Source: Paraescarpia echinospica (lineage: Eukaryota; Annelida; Polychaeta; Sabellida; Siboglinidae). From it: a stretch of DNA of 64,000 nucleotides. The stretch lies in NCBI GenBank assembly GCA_020002185.1, contig CM034532.1, positions 30,363,966-30,427,965 on the forward strand. The letters run 5' to 3'. This document shows, piece after piece, positions 1 to 9,166 of this stretch (positions are counted from its first letter, which is position 1; every line of letters starts with the position of its first letter). The notes under the pieces were generated by a model. That model was not told the origin of the DNA and searched no databases. It worked only from the letters and a program-made list of their open reading frames with translations. Both the position numbers and the translations under genes were made by a program.

Positions 1-148
1 ATTAAAGCGACACGCGCTGGCCATTGTTTCCGTTAAAGTTCGCATTAAGTGCACTCCACGGCCACCTTTGATGCTGGAATTGATCTCAGCATCCGCAAGC
101 AGCTCTCATCCTTTGTTTGCGCTTCGAGTGCCAACTATAGAAATGGAG

Positions 149-180
149 TTGTTAGGAACGGCAAGAGTGGTGCGGTACAC
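149..180 (-). repeat. Short inverted LINE-derived fragment
   Basis: This 32 bp segment is a near-perfect reverse complement of 584-615, which lies at the edge of the LINE fragment at 580-975. The two arms flank the candidate first exon at 432-550. It is most simply a sliver of the same retrotransposon in the opposite orientation. A terminal inverted repeat of a small element is the alternative. Confidence 0.45.
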
Positions 181-431
181 AATTACGCGTTAGTGCACAC
201 AAATGGTTGTTATCGACAACTTTCAGATTAGCAGAGACGCGCTCTATACTGCGCAATTAGATAGACAATCGGAAATATTACCCTGAAATCAAAGTGTCTC
301 GATCGAGCCTGCCCCGAGCCTAGCCGGGAAGTCGAGGTGATCGTCAGTTGTACTTGACACGAGACGTGTCCAGGCGTGTCGAGAGGGAGGTGTGTGTTCG
401 GACTGGGCGTGTTTCAATCAATCCCGCAGGG

Positions 432-550
432 ATGACAACGACGGATGGAAGCAGCGAACGAGACGGGAAGGATGCGACGGAGGGAGGTATCCAAGTGGAG
501 ATCAAGGTGGAAATGAGGCGGTTGCACGAAGCAGAAGAACTGAGTGTCAG
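432..550 (+). CDS. Candidate first coding exon of an unrecognised basic protein
   Basis: An ATG at 432 opens 39 codons plus two bases (AG) and ends at a good splice donor, CAG|gtatga, at 550/551. The encoded start is MTTTDGSSERDGKDATEGG followed by a charged stretch rich in E, K and R. The phase left over (AG) is exactly what the acceptor at 4758/4759 needs: AG plus G makes an Arg codon and continues into the long reading frame there. I infer that these are exons 1 and 2 of one gene; further exons between them cannot be excluded. A LINE fragment begins about 30 bp after the donor. No TATA box is evident upstream. The family is not recognised. Confidence 0.45.
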
Positions 551-579
551 GTATGATAATCTGTGAAGATGGTGTGTAG

Positions 580-975
580 ATTTTGTGTTCCGCACCACTC
601 TTGCCGTTTCTAACAGCTCTTGGCCTACCCAAGGCAGCCTCCCGGTCAATACGAAGTCAGCAGAACAAACTCCAACTGCCCCACTCAATAACTAACATAT
701 ATCCACTCCTTCTTCCCATCTGCCATCAGACTGTGGAACTCACATCCTTCAGACTCCTCAGAAGCCCAGTCCCTCAAAGTCTTCAGGTCCTCCATGAAGA
801 GCCACCCATCAATAGCTCCAGCCGTTACGACGTGTAACGTTTACCCAGCGGAACTAAATGCGTATAACTTTTCTTATTATAATTATTTCCCCTACCGTTA
901 CAACGTGTAACTTTTATATTTTTAACTTTGTTAAACCCATGTGTACCCCGACAACTGTGGCGTTATTGATTGACT
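580..975 (+). mobile_element. L2-like LINE 3' end fragment
   Basis: Forward translation with one stop gives the typical C-terminal tail of L2/CR1-type reverse transcriptases: a segment with spaced basic residues, then the hallmark HSFFPSAIRLWNSHPSD around 685-745. About 200 bp of AT-rich 3' sequence follows, and then the simple repeat at 998-1054. The fragment is short and non-coding now. It sits in the intron of the 432-5593 gene model. Confidence 0.6.
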
Positions 976-997
976 ACCGGGGTTTCCACAATAGCCT

Positions 998-1054
998 GAA
1001 GAAAGAAAGAAAGAAAGACAGACAGACGGACGGACGGACGGACGGACGGACGGA
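998..1054 (+). repeat. Compound microsatellite (GAAA)n(GACA)n(GACG)n
   Basis: Tandem GAAA units grade into GACA and then about seven GACG/GACGG tetramers. The position directly after a LINE 3' end is typical for a tail-derived microsatellite. Confidence 0.9.
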
Positions 1055-2298
1055 TGTCTTTACGTTTGTCGGATTGAATAGATTTAACACGATTGTCATC
1101 CTGTGTCACCCACAGGGGCGTGTCTAGGAAGAAGGGGCCTTGTTTGTTACCTGTTAGTTGTCCGTGCTAAGATGTAATGGCGCAACAGATCTCATAGAAA
1201 AAATGCCATTGGGCATTGAAATGTGCGACCGCAATCCGCCTTGTAAGACTTGTCAGTTTTCTTAACATATTCACGCTAATAACGTTCGCACACTCAGTAG
1301 ATAACTGGTTTATTAGTCTGTTGTCCCGTGTAAGAATTATTCACTATTCCGTTTTATACTATCACTGCGTTGTGCAATCGAGTACTTCAATCTTTCTTAG
1401 GTGAGACCAAATTACTGTCAAGTTTCATAACCGTCTACATCAAGGTTCACATGTTCCGCGTGTTGGTAATTTGGCATTTTCATTTCTCAAAATTGAATAA
1501 CATCTGTCATTTTTTCAAGACCGTTTGGTTAATTAAATTTGTATTCTAGATCCTGTTCTAAATGTTCTTTATTTCCATCATTGTTTTCAAAGCACTTTTG
1601 TTAAAGAAAAGTCTTAGGAAATTGCCGGGGGTATGTTAATCATTTTCTGTTACCTGACGTTAATTTATAGCAGTTAGTTTTTGTGGTAAACTTTAGCGTA
1701 AGACTTGGCGGTGCATGAATATAGCTTCAACCATTCAGTATGAACAGCTGTGCCACGCATTCACGGTAACATTCCAAACTTAATTTAGTCCACAACACAG
1801 GATTATATCATAGCCACGTCATACGTCTCGCATTCCATTATTTAACCAGACAAGATTTAACAAGATTACTGTCCAGGGCAGAAACCCCAGATCGCAATGG
1901 TCAAGGATGCCTTCGGCTAAGCCGTGAGTCCAACATATTTCAACTATGCGAAACGCGCCCTTCGGAAATATTTGCATAGGCTCGGGAACAGGGGGGTGCT
2001 GGAATTTCTCAGGGGGCAGTGTGTAATTGGAGGGCAGACATGGTTTTCTACCCCCTCCAAATAATAGGCGGCGCAGACATACGGTTTTTAGCATCTGATC
2101 TTCTTTTAATCTCCTCTGTCTTAACGGTTGCTAAACCGCATTGTTTTAGACAGTTTTACAGTTGTCCTCTGTAGGGGCTTACTCTCTATTGCGAATCAAT
2201 GCCATTCATCCACAGGATGGGTCAAACTATTTTCACAGAAGTAGACCCTACGCTTAATTCGTATTGTTATGCTAATCCGTCTGCACACATGTCCCCGT
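1055..2298. other. AT-rich intronic/intergenic stretch with a small CR1-like tail
   Basis: No exon is supported here. 1846-1940 carries the tail signature of the CR1-like family found throughout the window (AGATTTAACAAGATT, then a decayed version of the conserved TTGGCTTATCGAGAGTCC block) in minus orientation. Similar wording at 1080-1105 may be another sliver. The rest shows no recognisable structure. Confidence 0.4.
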
Positions 2299-2300
2299 TA

Positions 2301-2326
2301 GGGTAGGGTGGGGCATGGAGCCCCCT
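2301..2326 (+). repeat. Left terminal inverted repeat of pogo-like element
   Basis: GGGTAGGGTGGGG is followed by CATGGAGCCCCC, pairing imperfectly with 4518-4543, and the repeat is directly preceded by the target-site TA. Confidence 0.8.
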
Positions 2327-2658
2327 TAAGGGAAAATGGGCATATTTAAGCATACAGTGAAAATGTTGAGGTTTTTGCGCTTGCACACGATTGCGGGGTA
2401 CCTATTCCATGTTTCACCAAAGGCATCCTGTCATCTGGCGGCACTAACTGTTATGATCGTCAATTAAAAAAAATTCCAAAGGAGGCGTCTTGCCCAATAC
2501 ATGGGGCAAGACGCCCTTTAGTGTGGGGCAACCGGCCCCCAGGGGGCGTCTTGCCCCAATGAGAAATTGTGGTGAAACAAACATAAATTTAATCTGCAAA
2601 ATGCGTTGAATAATTTCAAATAAGAAATACGAACTTTATTAAAGCATATTAAACGACA

Positions 2659-3230
2659 TCAGGCAACAGATGAACAGATGGCACATAATGCACAGTCAAT
2701 CTCCGATTCACAGTTGGGACACGTGAAAAAGGCCTGTCCCGCGGTCCAATCTTCGTGGGCCCATTTCTTGCACAGTTGACATTGCACCCACACCTGTCGT
2801 GATCTGCTATCTTTGAATGGCTCTCCGCAGATAATGCAGGGCCATTCTTCCTCCTCGCTACTGGAGCTCACGTGCCTTTTCTTTGCCGTGTGTCTCTTCA
2901 CTCCTGTCGCCAGGGACTTCTTCTTGAGCTTGGGTATGCGTTCTTTCTTCGCCTGCTGCATAGCCAACTTGTTCTTATGCGGCGTCGATGTCAGAACAGT
3001 GGCACACTCGGCAATACGCGATCTTGCAAGTGGATGCGATATTTTTAGCAACGGAGATAGCTGCTTTATTAGCTCCTTAATGGTCGACACTCCTGCGGAC
3101 GCGGTCGTTGGCGGGCCAGCAGTGGGCGGTGTCGGCCCAGCAGTGGACGGTGGCGGGCCAGCAGTGGACGATGGCGGGCCAGCAGTGGACACTTTAGCCA
3201 TTGAAACCGACAGCCCTTGCGGTGTTCGTA
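2659..3230 (-). pseudogene. Pogo-like transposase, C-terminal part with PHD-like zinc finger
   Basis: The frame open from about 3230 down to the stop at 2659 begins just after the point where the N-terminal frame (3194-3694) leaves the family. It reads through a short imperfect repeat of STAGPP units (3115-3190) and a Lys-rich stretch (KKERIPKLKKKS) that could serve as a nuclear localisation signal. It ends in a cysteine cluster: CIIC, then CQLCKKWAHEDW, then CPNC. Pogo-like transposases of invertebrates often end in such a PHD-like C-x2-C finger. No DDE/DDD catalytic segment lies between the DNA-binding half and this part. The two halves are in different frames, so an out-of-frame internal deletion is likely. 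A spliced read-through product is the alternative. Confidence 0.65.
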
Positions 3231-3694
3231 CCCCGAGGCTGCCGAATAGCCAGGTCAGGGTGGCGCTTGAAGAAGCCGTGAAGCCAGTCTCGGCCGGCCA
3301 TCTTTGTTTCGGCGTTGAACGTGTGCGCAAGCCCCAGCTTCACCGCGAGATCGTACGCGAGGCGCCTGACGTCCACGGTCGTCAAGCCGTACAGGCACTT
3401 CTCCATATACGCGATGTGTTCCCGCAGCGTGCGTTCCACGTCAGCCGATAGTACTGGTTGCCTTGGACCGAGAGATAACGATCCCACAGTGGCGACTTTC
3501 TTGTTGCGGTGTCTTCGCAGCGTCCTGGCCGGAATGCCAAAACGCCGATTGACAGCCTTCATAGGCTGATTCTCCAGCGCTGCCAGTGCCTCCTTCAACA
3601 CATCGTCCCCACAGGCACCCCGTTCCGACTTGCGCTTGTACGTGCGGACCACTTCTACAGAAGAAAATAGGCCAGGCCTATTGCAAATTTGCAT
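3194..3694 (-). pseudogene. Pogo-like transposase, N-terminal DNA-binding half
   Basis: The 166-residue frame carries two helix-turn-helix regions in the order expected for pogo/CENP-B-type transposases. The first is a pipsqueak-like HTH (RTYKRKSERG to TLRRHRNKK, about residues 18-65). The second is a CENP-B-like HTH (about residues 85-155) ending in the family signature NTARAVGFN. In intact relatives the DDE nuclease domain follows directly; here the frame stops two codons later, so this protein could bind DNA but not cut it. The text upstream of residue 14 looks like a splice acceptor (tattttcttctgtag), so the true start may lie in another exon. Confidence 0.75.
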
Positions 3695-3699
3695 TCAAA

Positions 3700-3900
3700 C
3701 ACATGCCGTATTTATTTATTTATGCCTATTTATTTATATATATATTTATTTGTTTATTTCTTTATTTTGTTTAAAGTATTTATACAAGGTAGGCTAGTAC
3801 ATTCATATTAAAATACAGTTTTTCACTGTAGCCCTGTGCTTATACATAATTTATGAAAAAAATACAGGAATAAAAAAGCAATATATATATATATAAACCA
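3700..3900. repeat. AT-rich low-complexity tract inside the transposon
   Basis: TATTTATTTAT-type simple sequence lies at 3702-3770 and an (AT)n run at about 3882-3896. They separate the transposase frame from the right-hand subterminal repeats. Confidence 0.7.
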
Positions 3901-4517
3901 TGTTGCAAATACACAGACAATAAAATAGGACAATTAATATAACAATTACATCATAATATAATGCAATAATTATTGGTAATATAGAATGATATAAAACATA
4001 ATATACAAATACTATAAATAAACTAATATTTAATTGTAGCTCTAAGGCTAGGCCTTGCACGTTAGCCCATGTTGCATGCATAAAACAAACAATTAAAAAA
4101 CGTGGGGTAAGCCGCCCCTCAAGGGGCAAGAAGCCCCCCGGGGCGTCTTGCCCCACGTCGTTGGGGGTGTCTTGCCCCCAATAGGTTTCATGCAGACATG
4201 TGCCGATAGTCAAATTACATTTAATTATCGCCCGTATTGCATGGTAATAATTGAAACTACTGACATAAACGATGCATAAAGTAACGACTATGTGATATCG
4301 CACGTAATCTCTGTATCATAATCATACATCTAGTATGTAAAATTTTAACATTAAACAAGCCTAAAAACTTCAAATTCACTGTTTTGTTACTCACCGTTGT
4401 TTTAGCGTTCGGACGCGTTCAGGCGCAATGATCGCTAGGTGGTAGCATTGTTTTCATCCACCAGAGACAGGCAGCAAACGATCGAAATATTGAAATACCC
4501 AGGGGGCGTCTTACCTC

Positions 4518-4543
4518 GAGGGGCTTCTTACCCCACCCTACCC
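4518..4543 (-). repeat. Right terminal inverted repeat of pogo-like element
   Basis: The reverse complement reads GGGTAGGGTGGGG then TAAGAAGCCCC, matching the left end, and is followed by the target-site TA at 4544-4545. Confidence 0.8.
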
Positions 4544-4758
4544 TACTTTATATTATATGTACATCAATAAACCTGTTTCGCGAAGACCTAAATTAGATGA
4601 GCAGGACTAGTTTAAAGATAACTTGCAATAGTTAAATGCAGACCTTATACTCGGGTTCGTGAACAAATAATAGCCTCTCTACCTAGTAACAGGCAAATGT
4701 TTAAATGGCTCCGAGTTCATAAGCGATTAATTGTTCAACTGGGTCTTGCTTTCTTCAG

Positions 4759-5593
4759 GCACGTCAAGCCAAAGACGAGACTGCCCGAGGCGTTGCTCAT
4801 AGAGAACCCGAAACAGCAGCGACACCTGGACGTGGAACTTCTGCGTCTGCGCAAAGGCAAAGAGAAAATTGCGCGCGCGCTAGAAAGGCGTCAGCGTGCC
4901 TTCATCGAGAAGCAAACGATCAAACAGAATCAGTGGAAAAAGAAAGACGCCAACCAACTCGACAACATGAACTTTCCATATCTGCCTATCAGTGCCCGCC
5001 AGCTGAGTTGCGTTGACATCATCTACAAAACGCCCAGATACATTGGCAAAGATGGCAGCAACGACATCGAGAACCAGACGCTGTTACCGCCATATTTGAA
5101 AATACGACCGGAAATGACGGCGTTCGTGAAGGGGCGGTCAGACGACAAGACATACATAACAAAGCTACCGAAGGCCGTCGAAGTAGACAGTAAAAAGTTT
5201 AAACGGTTCACGAAATTCTGCGGTGTCGACAAACATTTGAAACCTCTGCTCGACCACAGATTTTGCAATCTCGCCACCTCGCTGGTTCGATTCGGTGCTG
5301 CGGCGTCTGGCACTAGCTCGAGCGGGCATAGACATAATGAACGGGTAGGCACTAGATCAGATGCAACCTACTCACACATGTCTACATTAGCCCCAGAAAT
5401 AACCGGGAGTTCGCTCGGAAGTAGAGAAAGCCGCTCACTGCCGGCCAGTCGCAGTGTTACCTTCACCTCCAGTACAGGCGGCAGCCGGCGACTATCGTCC
5501 GTCGAAGGTGTTGGCCAGTGCGATGCTAAGGAGTCTGTCGCTACCTTGCTCGCGGCGTTTTGTTTGAATTCAAAACGCGGTTTTGTATTGTAG
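4759..5593 (+). CDS. Unrecognised basic protein, candidate terminal exon
   Basis: A 278-codon frame (with stop) follows a strong acceptor (tcttgctttcttcag|G). Joined to the exon at 432-550 it gives 317 residues with the phase preserved. The first part is strongly basic and helical, probably coiled coil (LLRLRKGKEKIARALERRQ, about residues 67-85). A more ordered middle follows (NMNFPYLPISARQL, then IIYKTPRYIGKDG and LPPYLKIRPEMTAFVKGRSD). The last 95 or so residues are Ser/Gly/Arg-rich and probably disordered. Codon use is GC-rich and balanced, unlike the AT-rich surroundings, and no transposon-like motif appears. No signal peptide or membrane segment is visible. No AATAAA lies close downstream. 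If unspliced, an ATG at 4697 would add 20 residues, but the acceptor makes that less likely. Family not recognised. Confidence 0.6.
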
Positions 5594-5819
5594 GCGGCGT
5601 GGTGCTGATAGCTACATCGAAGTTACAAGCACACGGCCGGAGGCGTAGTTAGGATTCCGTTGTCGATTTCGATTATGTTGTAATCGTGTACAAACCGTGT
5701 AGATCTACACTGATAGTCTACACCGTTCGTGATTTCCCCCTAAGCAGTCAACTGTAGCGTGTTCGTCTGAAATTTACCAGGTTCGTGCCAATGTACATGC
5801 AGAAAAAATTTCCCCGTGG

Positions 5820-5960
5820 GCATAAATTTAACAAGTTTGAGAAAGATCGCAATCCAAAGCAACATATGACAAGTGGACACAAAAGGTATTGGCTTATCTA
5901 GAGTCCAACACGTTTTATCATTTATCTGCTATCGTGGATATATCGATTTTAAAATGCATT
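5820..5960 (-). mobile_element. CR1-like LINE 3' tail remnant
   Basis: It contains AAATTTAACAAGTTTGAG and then TATTGGCTTATCTAGAGTCCAACAC, a diverged copy of the conserved 3' UTR block seen best at 52500-52640. Nothing coding remains. Confidence 0.5.
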
Positions 5961-6451
5961 CACACTGCAGTATGGCATTTACACCACGCGTACACACATA
6001 CTCATACCCACACAAACGCGCGCTAGCTGGCTTACACACGCAAGCGCGTGGACGCAGGCACGCACCCAACTACTGTTACCAATGTTACATCGTCTCTAAA
6101 TGATCAGGACATTTTTCAGAACGAGTGACAGCAATGAACAAGATGGCCTTTGAGCCAAATACCCAGATGGCAAATGGACAAGGAAGCCTTTGAGATCGGG
6201 AGTCCCATATTTGTGTACATAATTTAGATATACTGTAACCCCTTGATATAAAGTTCTAGTTGTTTCCATCACTCGGCAACGTTCTATTGACTGACTAGTT
6301 GTGGATAGAATGTTATTGTCTTATGAGGTCTCATTCAACTCGTCAGCCTTTTTCAGAAAATTATCTCCTTTCTATGTTGGCACTGACCAACATTATCGTG
6401 ACCTCCGAGTCACGAGGGATACACAGTCCCCAATGTTGAGAGCCAGTCAGA

Positions 6452-6546
6452 TTTTTATACCAAATATACCTGCCCGGTCCGGGTTTTGAACCCATAGCAC
6501 TGGCATGCCAGGCGGATGTGCTAGCCACTGCATTACCACGCTCTAT
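6452..6546 (-). mobile_element. tRNA-derived SINE head
   Basis: On the minus strand the segment reads like a tRNA. An A-box-like stretch (GGTAATGCAGTGGCTAGC) is followed about 30 bp later by a B-box-like GGGTTCAAAACCC. It lacks a well-paired acceptor stem, so it is a SINE promoter region rather than a functional tRNA gene. Confidence 0.5.
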
Positions 6547-6768
6547 ATAATAGTTGTCATTTGTGTGTTTTAAGCGCCAAATTTACACAATTAGTTGGTG
6601 ATTTGTTCCATTAACTTGTATTTCTCTTTGACAATGACTACTTTCTGATATATAACCGGCACTGTTCCTTTGCGACGTTCTTTAGTTCTTATATCTTGAG
6701 AGAAACAATAATGTTATCACTATATAAGCCCCCTGGGGTTTGTAGAGGATCTCCACGGTTGCAGTATA

Positions 6769-7016
6769 TAACGTTAGAGACAAGACGTGTAAGAAGAGAT
6801 CAAAGAGAAGTTTTAAGATACTGAATTGTTATAAAACTATTTATTTTGGTCACAATACAAATTACAATAAACACATATATATATATACATGTTTATTGTA
6901 ATTCGTTGTAAACATGTTCAGTAATTTGTATTGTGACCAAATTAATAGTTCTATAACAATTCAGTACCTTAAAACTTTTCCTTGATCTCTTCTGACACGT
7001 CTTGTCTCTAACGTTA
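6769..7016. mobile_element. 248 bp foldback (MITE-like) palindrome
   Basis: The left arm begins TAACGTTAGAGACAAGACGTG and the right arm is its reverse complement ending at 7016. The two arms match over roughly 100 bp with scattered differences, around a short AT-rich centre with (TA)n near 6878-6889. The whole unit would fold into one long hairpin. No coding capacity is present. The terminal AACGTT is itself palindromic, so the exact target duplication cannot be fixed by eye (TA or TTA are possible). Confidence 0.75.
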
Positions 7017-7284
7017 GTGGCATAGCGTTTAGCATTAACATACGACACGGCGCAGACCGGCAGCTGGTACCAAAGGAGCTGCTATCGCAGCATGGCCTCA
7101 TCTAGATTACACCAGTTTATTCCAAAATAGTTCCGGGAACCGCAACAAACAGCTGCCCACGTTCGCCACACCAATTTAAATCTCTGGTTGCGACCCCGGC
7201 AAATATCCTTGTGCAGTTTACCATCAACGCGGCGCAATTACAGGTGATCAGTGTGTGGGTTTATGTGGGACGCCTGCATCTCAC

Positions 7285-7900
7285 ATCATTGATTAGGCGA
7301 AATATAGCATGTAAAGAAAAAGAACTAATAATACCGCTGTACAAAACAATAGTTAGGCCTCATTTAGAATATTGTATACAAGCGTGGAGGCCATACCGCA
7401 AGAAGGACATAGATATGCTAGAAAGAGTACAGAGGAGAGCGACTAAAATGATACCAAAACTGAGGGATCTTAGTTATGAAAAACGCCTAAAAGAATGTGG
7501 CTTAACAACACTAGAGACCAGGAGATTGAGAGGAGATCAGATAGAAGTGTTTAAAATATTGAATGGTTATGAAAATATTGATAGAAATATGTTTTTGTTT
7601 AATTAAGAAAGATAGAAAGACTAGAGGACATGAAGTTACATTAGTAAAGGAACAGTGTAGATTAGACGTAAGAAAGTTTTCATTTTCACAAAGGACTGTG
7701 AATGTATGGAACAGATTATCTGATGATTGTGTGGGTGCTAGTAGTGTGAATGTTTAAAAATAAAATCGACACATACCTCAGAAGGGCTGGATATGTGTAG
7801 ATAAAAGGGTTGGACTCTCGATAAGCCAAAGGGCTTCCTTGTCCACCTGCCATCTAGAGTTAATTCTCTGGATGGCAATCTTGTTAAATAAGAACGAACG
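7285..7900 (+). pseudogene. CR1-like LINE, 5'-truncated and frameshifted
   Basis: Translation from about 7290 (LIRRNI, then KEKELIIPLYKTIVRPHLEY) matches the C-terminal third of the reverse transcriptase at 52594-54015 at well over 90% identity. A frameshift near 7605, and another near 7750 just before FKNKIDTYLRRAGY, break it. It ends at about 7890 with GGCAATCTTGTTAAATAAG, the same 3' terminus as the 52.5 kb copy. The upstream boundary at about 7285 is abrupt, as expected from 5' truncation at insertion. Confidence 0.85.
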
Positions 7901-9149
7901 TGATAGGACTCCATACAGTGGCGTCGCCTTGCGGACTCTCGCAAGAACGACTACGCCACTCGTTACCAAATAATTATGACCTTCAATTGACCCGATATAA
8001 AACTCTTGACCTGTCCAATAACCGCGTTAAGGCCAGTGATCAGGGTGCATTTAAACACGTCACATCTTTTATAGTGTAAAATAAAAAAAAAGTCTTTAAA
8101 AAACATTAATTATAGATCGATAAGCAGATGCGTTTAAAAAAATTAAAATTTGCATATTTTATTTCCTTTTATATTAGGTTGTTTTCTACGTTAGCGATAT
8201 CCTGTGTATTAATCGAACTCTCCTTGACCTCTAGATTACTATAAGAAGTTATATCTCTCGCATACCTGAGTATGATCTGTTGTAAATAAATCTAATTCAG
8301 ATCAAGATCGATTTCAAAATTCTTTGAACCGCGACTAATGTATGTGTGGTCCATTGTTTGAATACCCAGCATTTCATCCAAGCTGCCGACATGATCGAAA
8401 CTATGTGTCCAAATCAGCATTTGTCGAATTCCGTATTTTGAAACAGTGGATATACAGGATAAATTGAGAAATGTTTGCCTACATGGTGAAGTGTCGTTTT
8501 ACACCACGATATTGGTCTTTCAAAATAATAATGTTATGCGTGTTTGTAATGTTCTCTAATGTAGGCGAAACCCGTACGTTGGTAGGACAGATTTTCTTTT
8601 AATATTTTCATCTGGGGGTATTTTAGGATTGGTAGACATTTTAGCTGTCATTGGTAATTATGTGTTAATGGAAGATGCCAGCACGCAATATCCTCAGACC
8701 ACTATGAAAAAAACATTTTCAGAAATATTGGTTTTCTTTGGTCATGGAAAAATAATGTAAATAAATGTATTTTCACATCATAAGAACTTCTAGGGTTGCT
8801 GCATTTAACAGGTTCAGTCGGTACGGAGTGGTTGCGTAAGTGCATAAGTCCCAAAAATATGTTAGGCATTATGAGGAGAAGGCAGTTTGGTTGTTACCAC
8901 AGAAAAATAAATTTATGCGTATAGAAATTTCGAATCATAAAAATTGCAAGTGCCCCACCGTTGGGAGGGTTTGAACCAATGTTAAAAGCATAACATGTTT
9001 TGACTTTGCAACCTTACAAGACCATCCCTAACTGGAAACCCAAATATTATTTTGAAAGACAGTGTATATCATATGCATAGTAATATGAAGCTTTCTCTAG
9101 TGTTGTCACAAATGCGGATAGAGAACAAACAAGTGTATTCACACTGAAA
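7901..9149. other. AT-rich stretch without genes
   Basis: I see no exon-like open frames and no clear repeats. A GGTTTGAACC word at about 8966-8977 resembles a tRNA B box, but no matching A box stands out. Confidence 0.5.
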
Positions 9150-9160
9150 ACAAGTTAGGT

Positions 9161-9166
9161 TTTATT
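9161..9166 (-). terminator. Candidate polyadenylation signal AATAAA (distal)
   Basis: A canonical hexamer on the minus strand about 2.1 kb after the PDE7-like stop codon. Confidence 0.4.

Larger units (their letters stand above)
2301..4543 (-). mobile_element. Pogo/Tigger-like DNA transposon, internally deleted
   Basis: The 2243 bp element starts GGGTAGGGTGGGG at 2301, and its reverse complement ends it at 4531-4543. Imperfect terminal inverted repeats run about 25 bp (GGGTAGGGTGGGGCATGGAGC on the left; the right-end complement starts GGGTAGGGTGGGGTAAGAAGC). Both ends are bounded by TA (2299-2300 and 4544-4545), the target duplication of the Tc1/mariner/pogo superfamily. Subterminal blocks at about 2484-2560, 4105-4180 and 4500-4515 repeat GGGGCAAGACGCC-type words in both orientations, probably multiple transposase-binding sites. 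The interior encodes pogo-type DNA-binding domains and a zinc-finger tail on the minus strand, with the nuclease core missing. It sits inside the intron of the 432-5593 gene model. Confidence 0.85.

Noticed and set aside
2813..3569. Plus-strand frames of 212 and 84 codons over the pogo element
   Set aside because: Antisense to the recognisable transposase domains.
3851..4303. 150-codon minus-strand hydrophobic frame
   Set aside because: AT-rich, runs across the transposon's subterminal repeats and simple sequence; composition alone explains the hydrophobic residues.
8940..9030. tRNA-like B box near 8970
   Set aside because: Only the GGTTTGAACC word fits; no A box at proper spacing and no paired stem.
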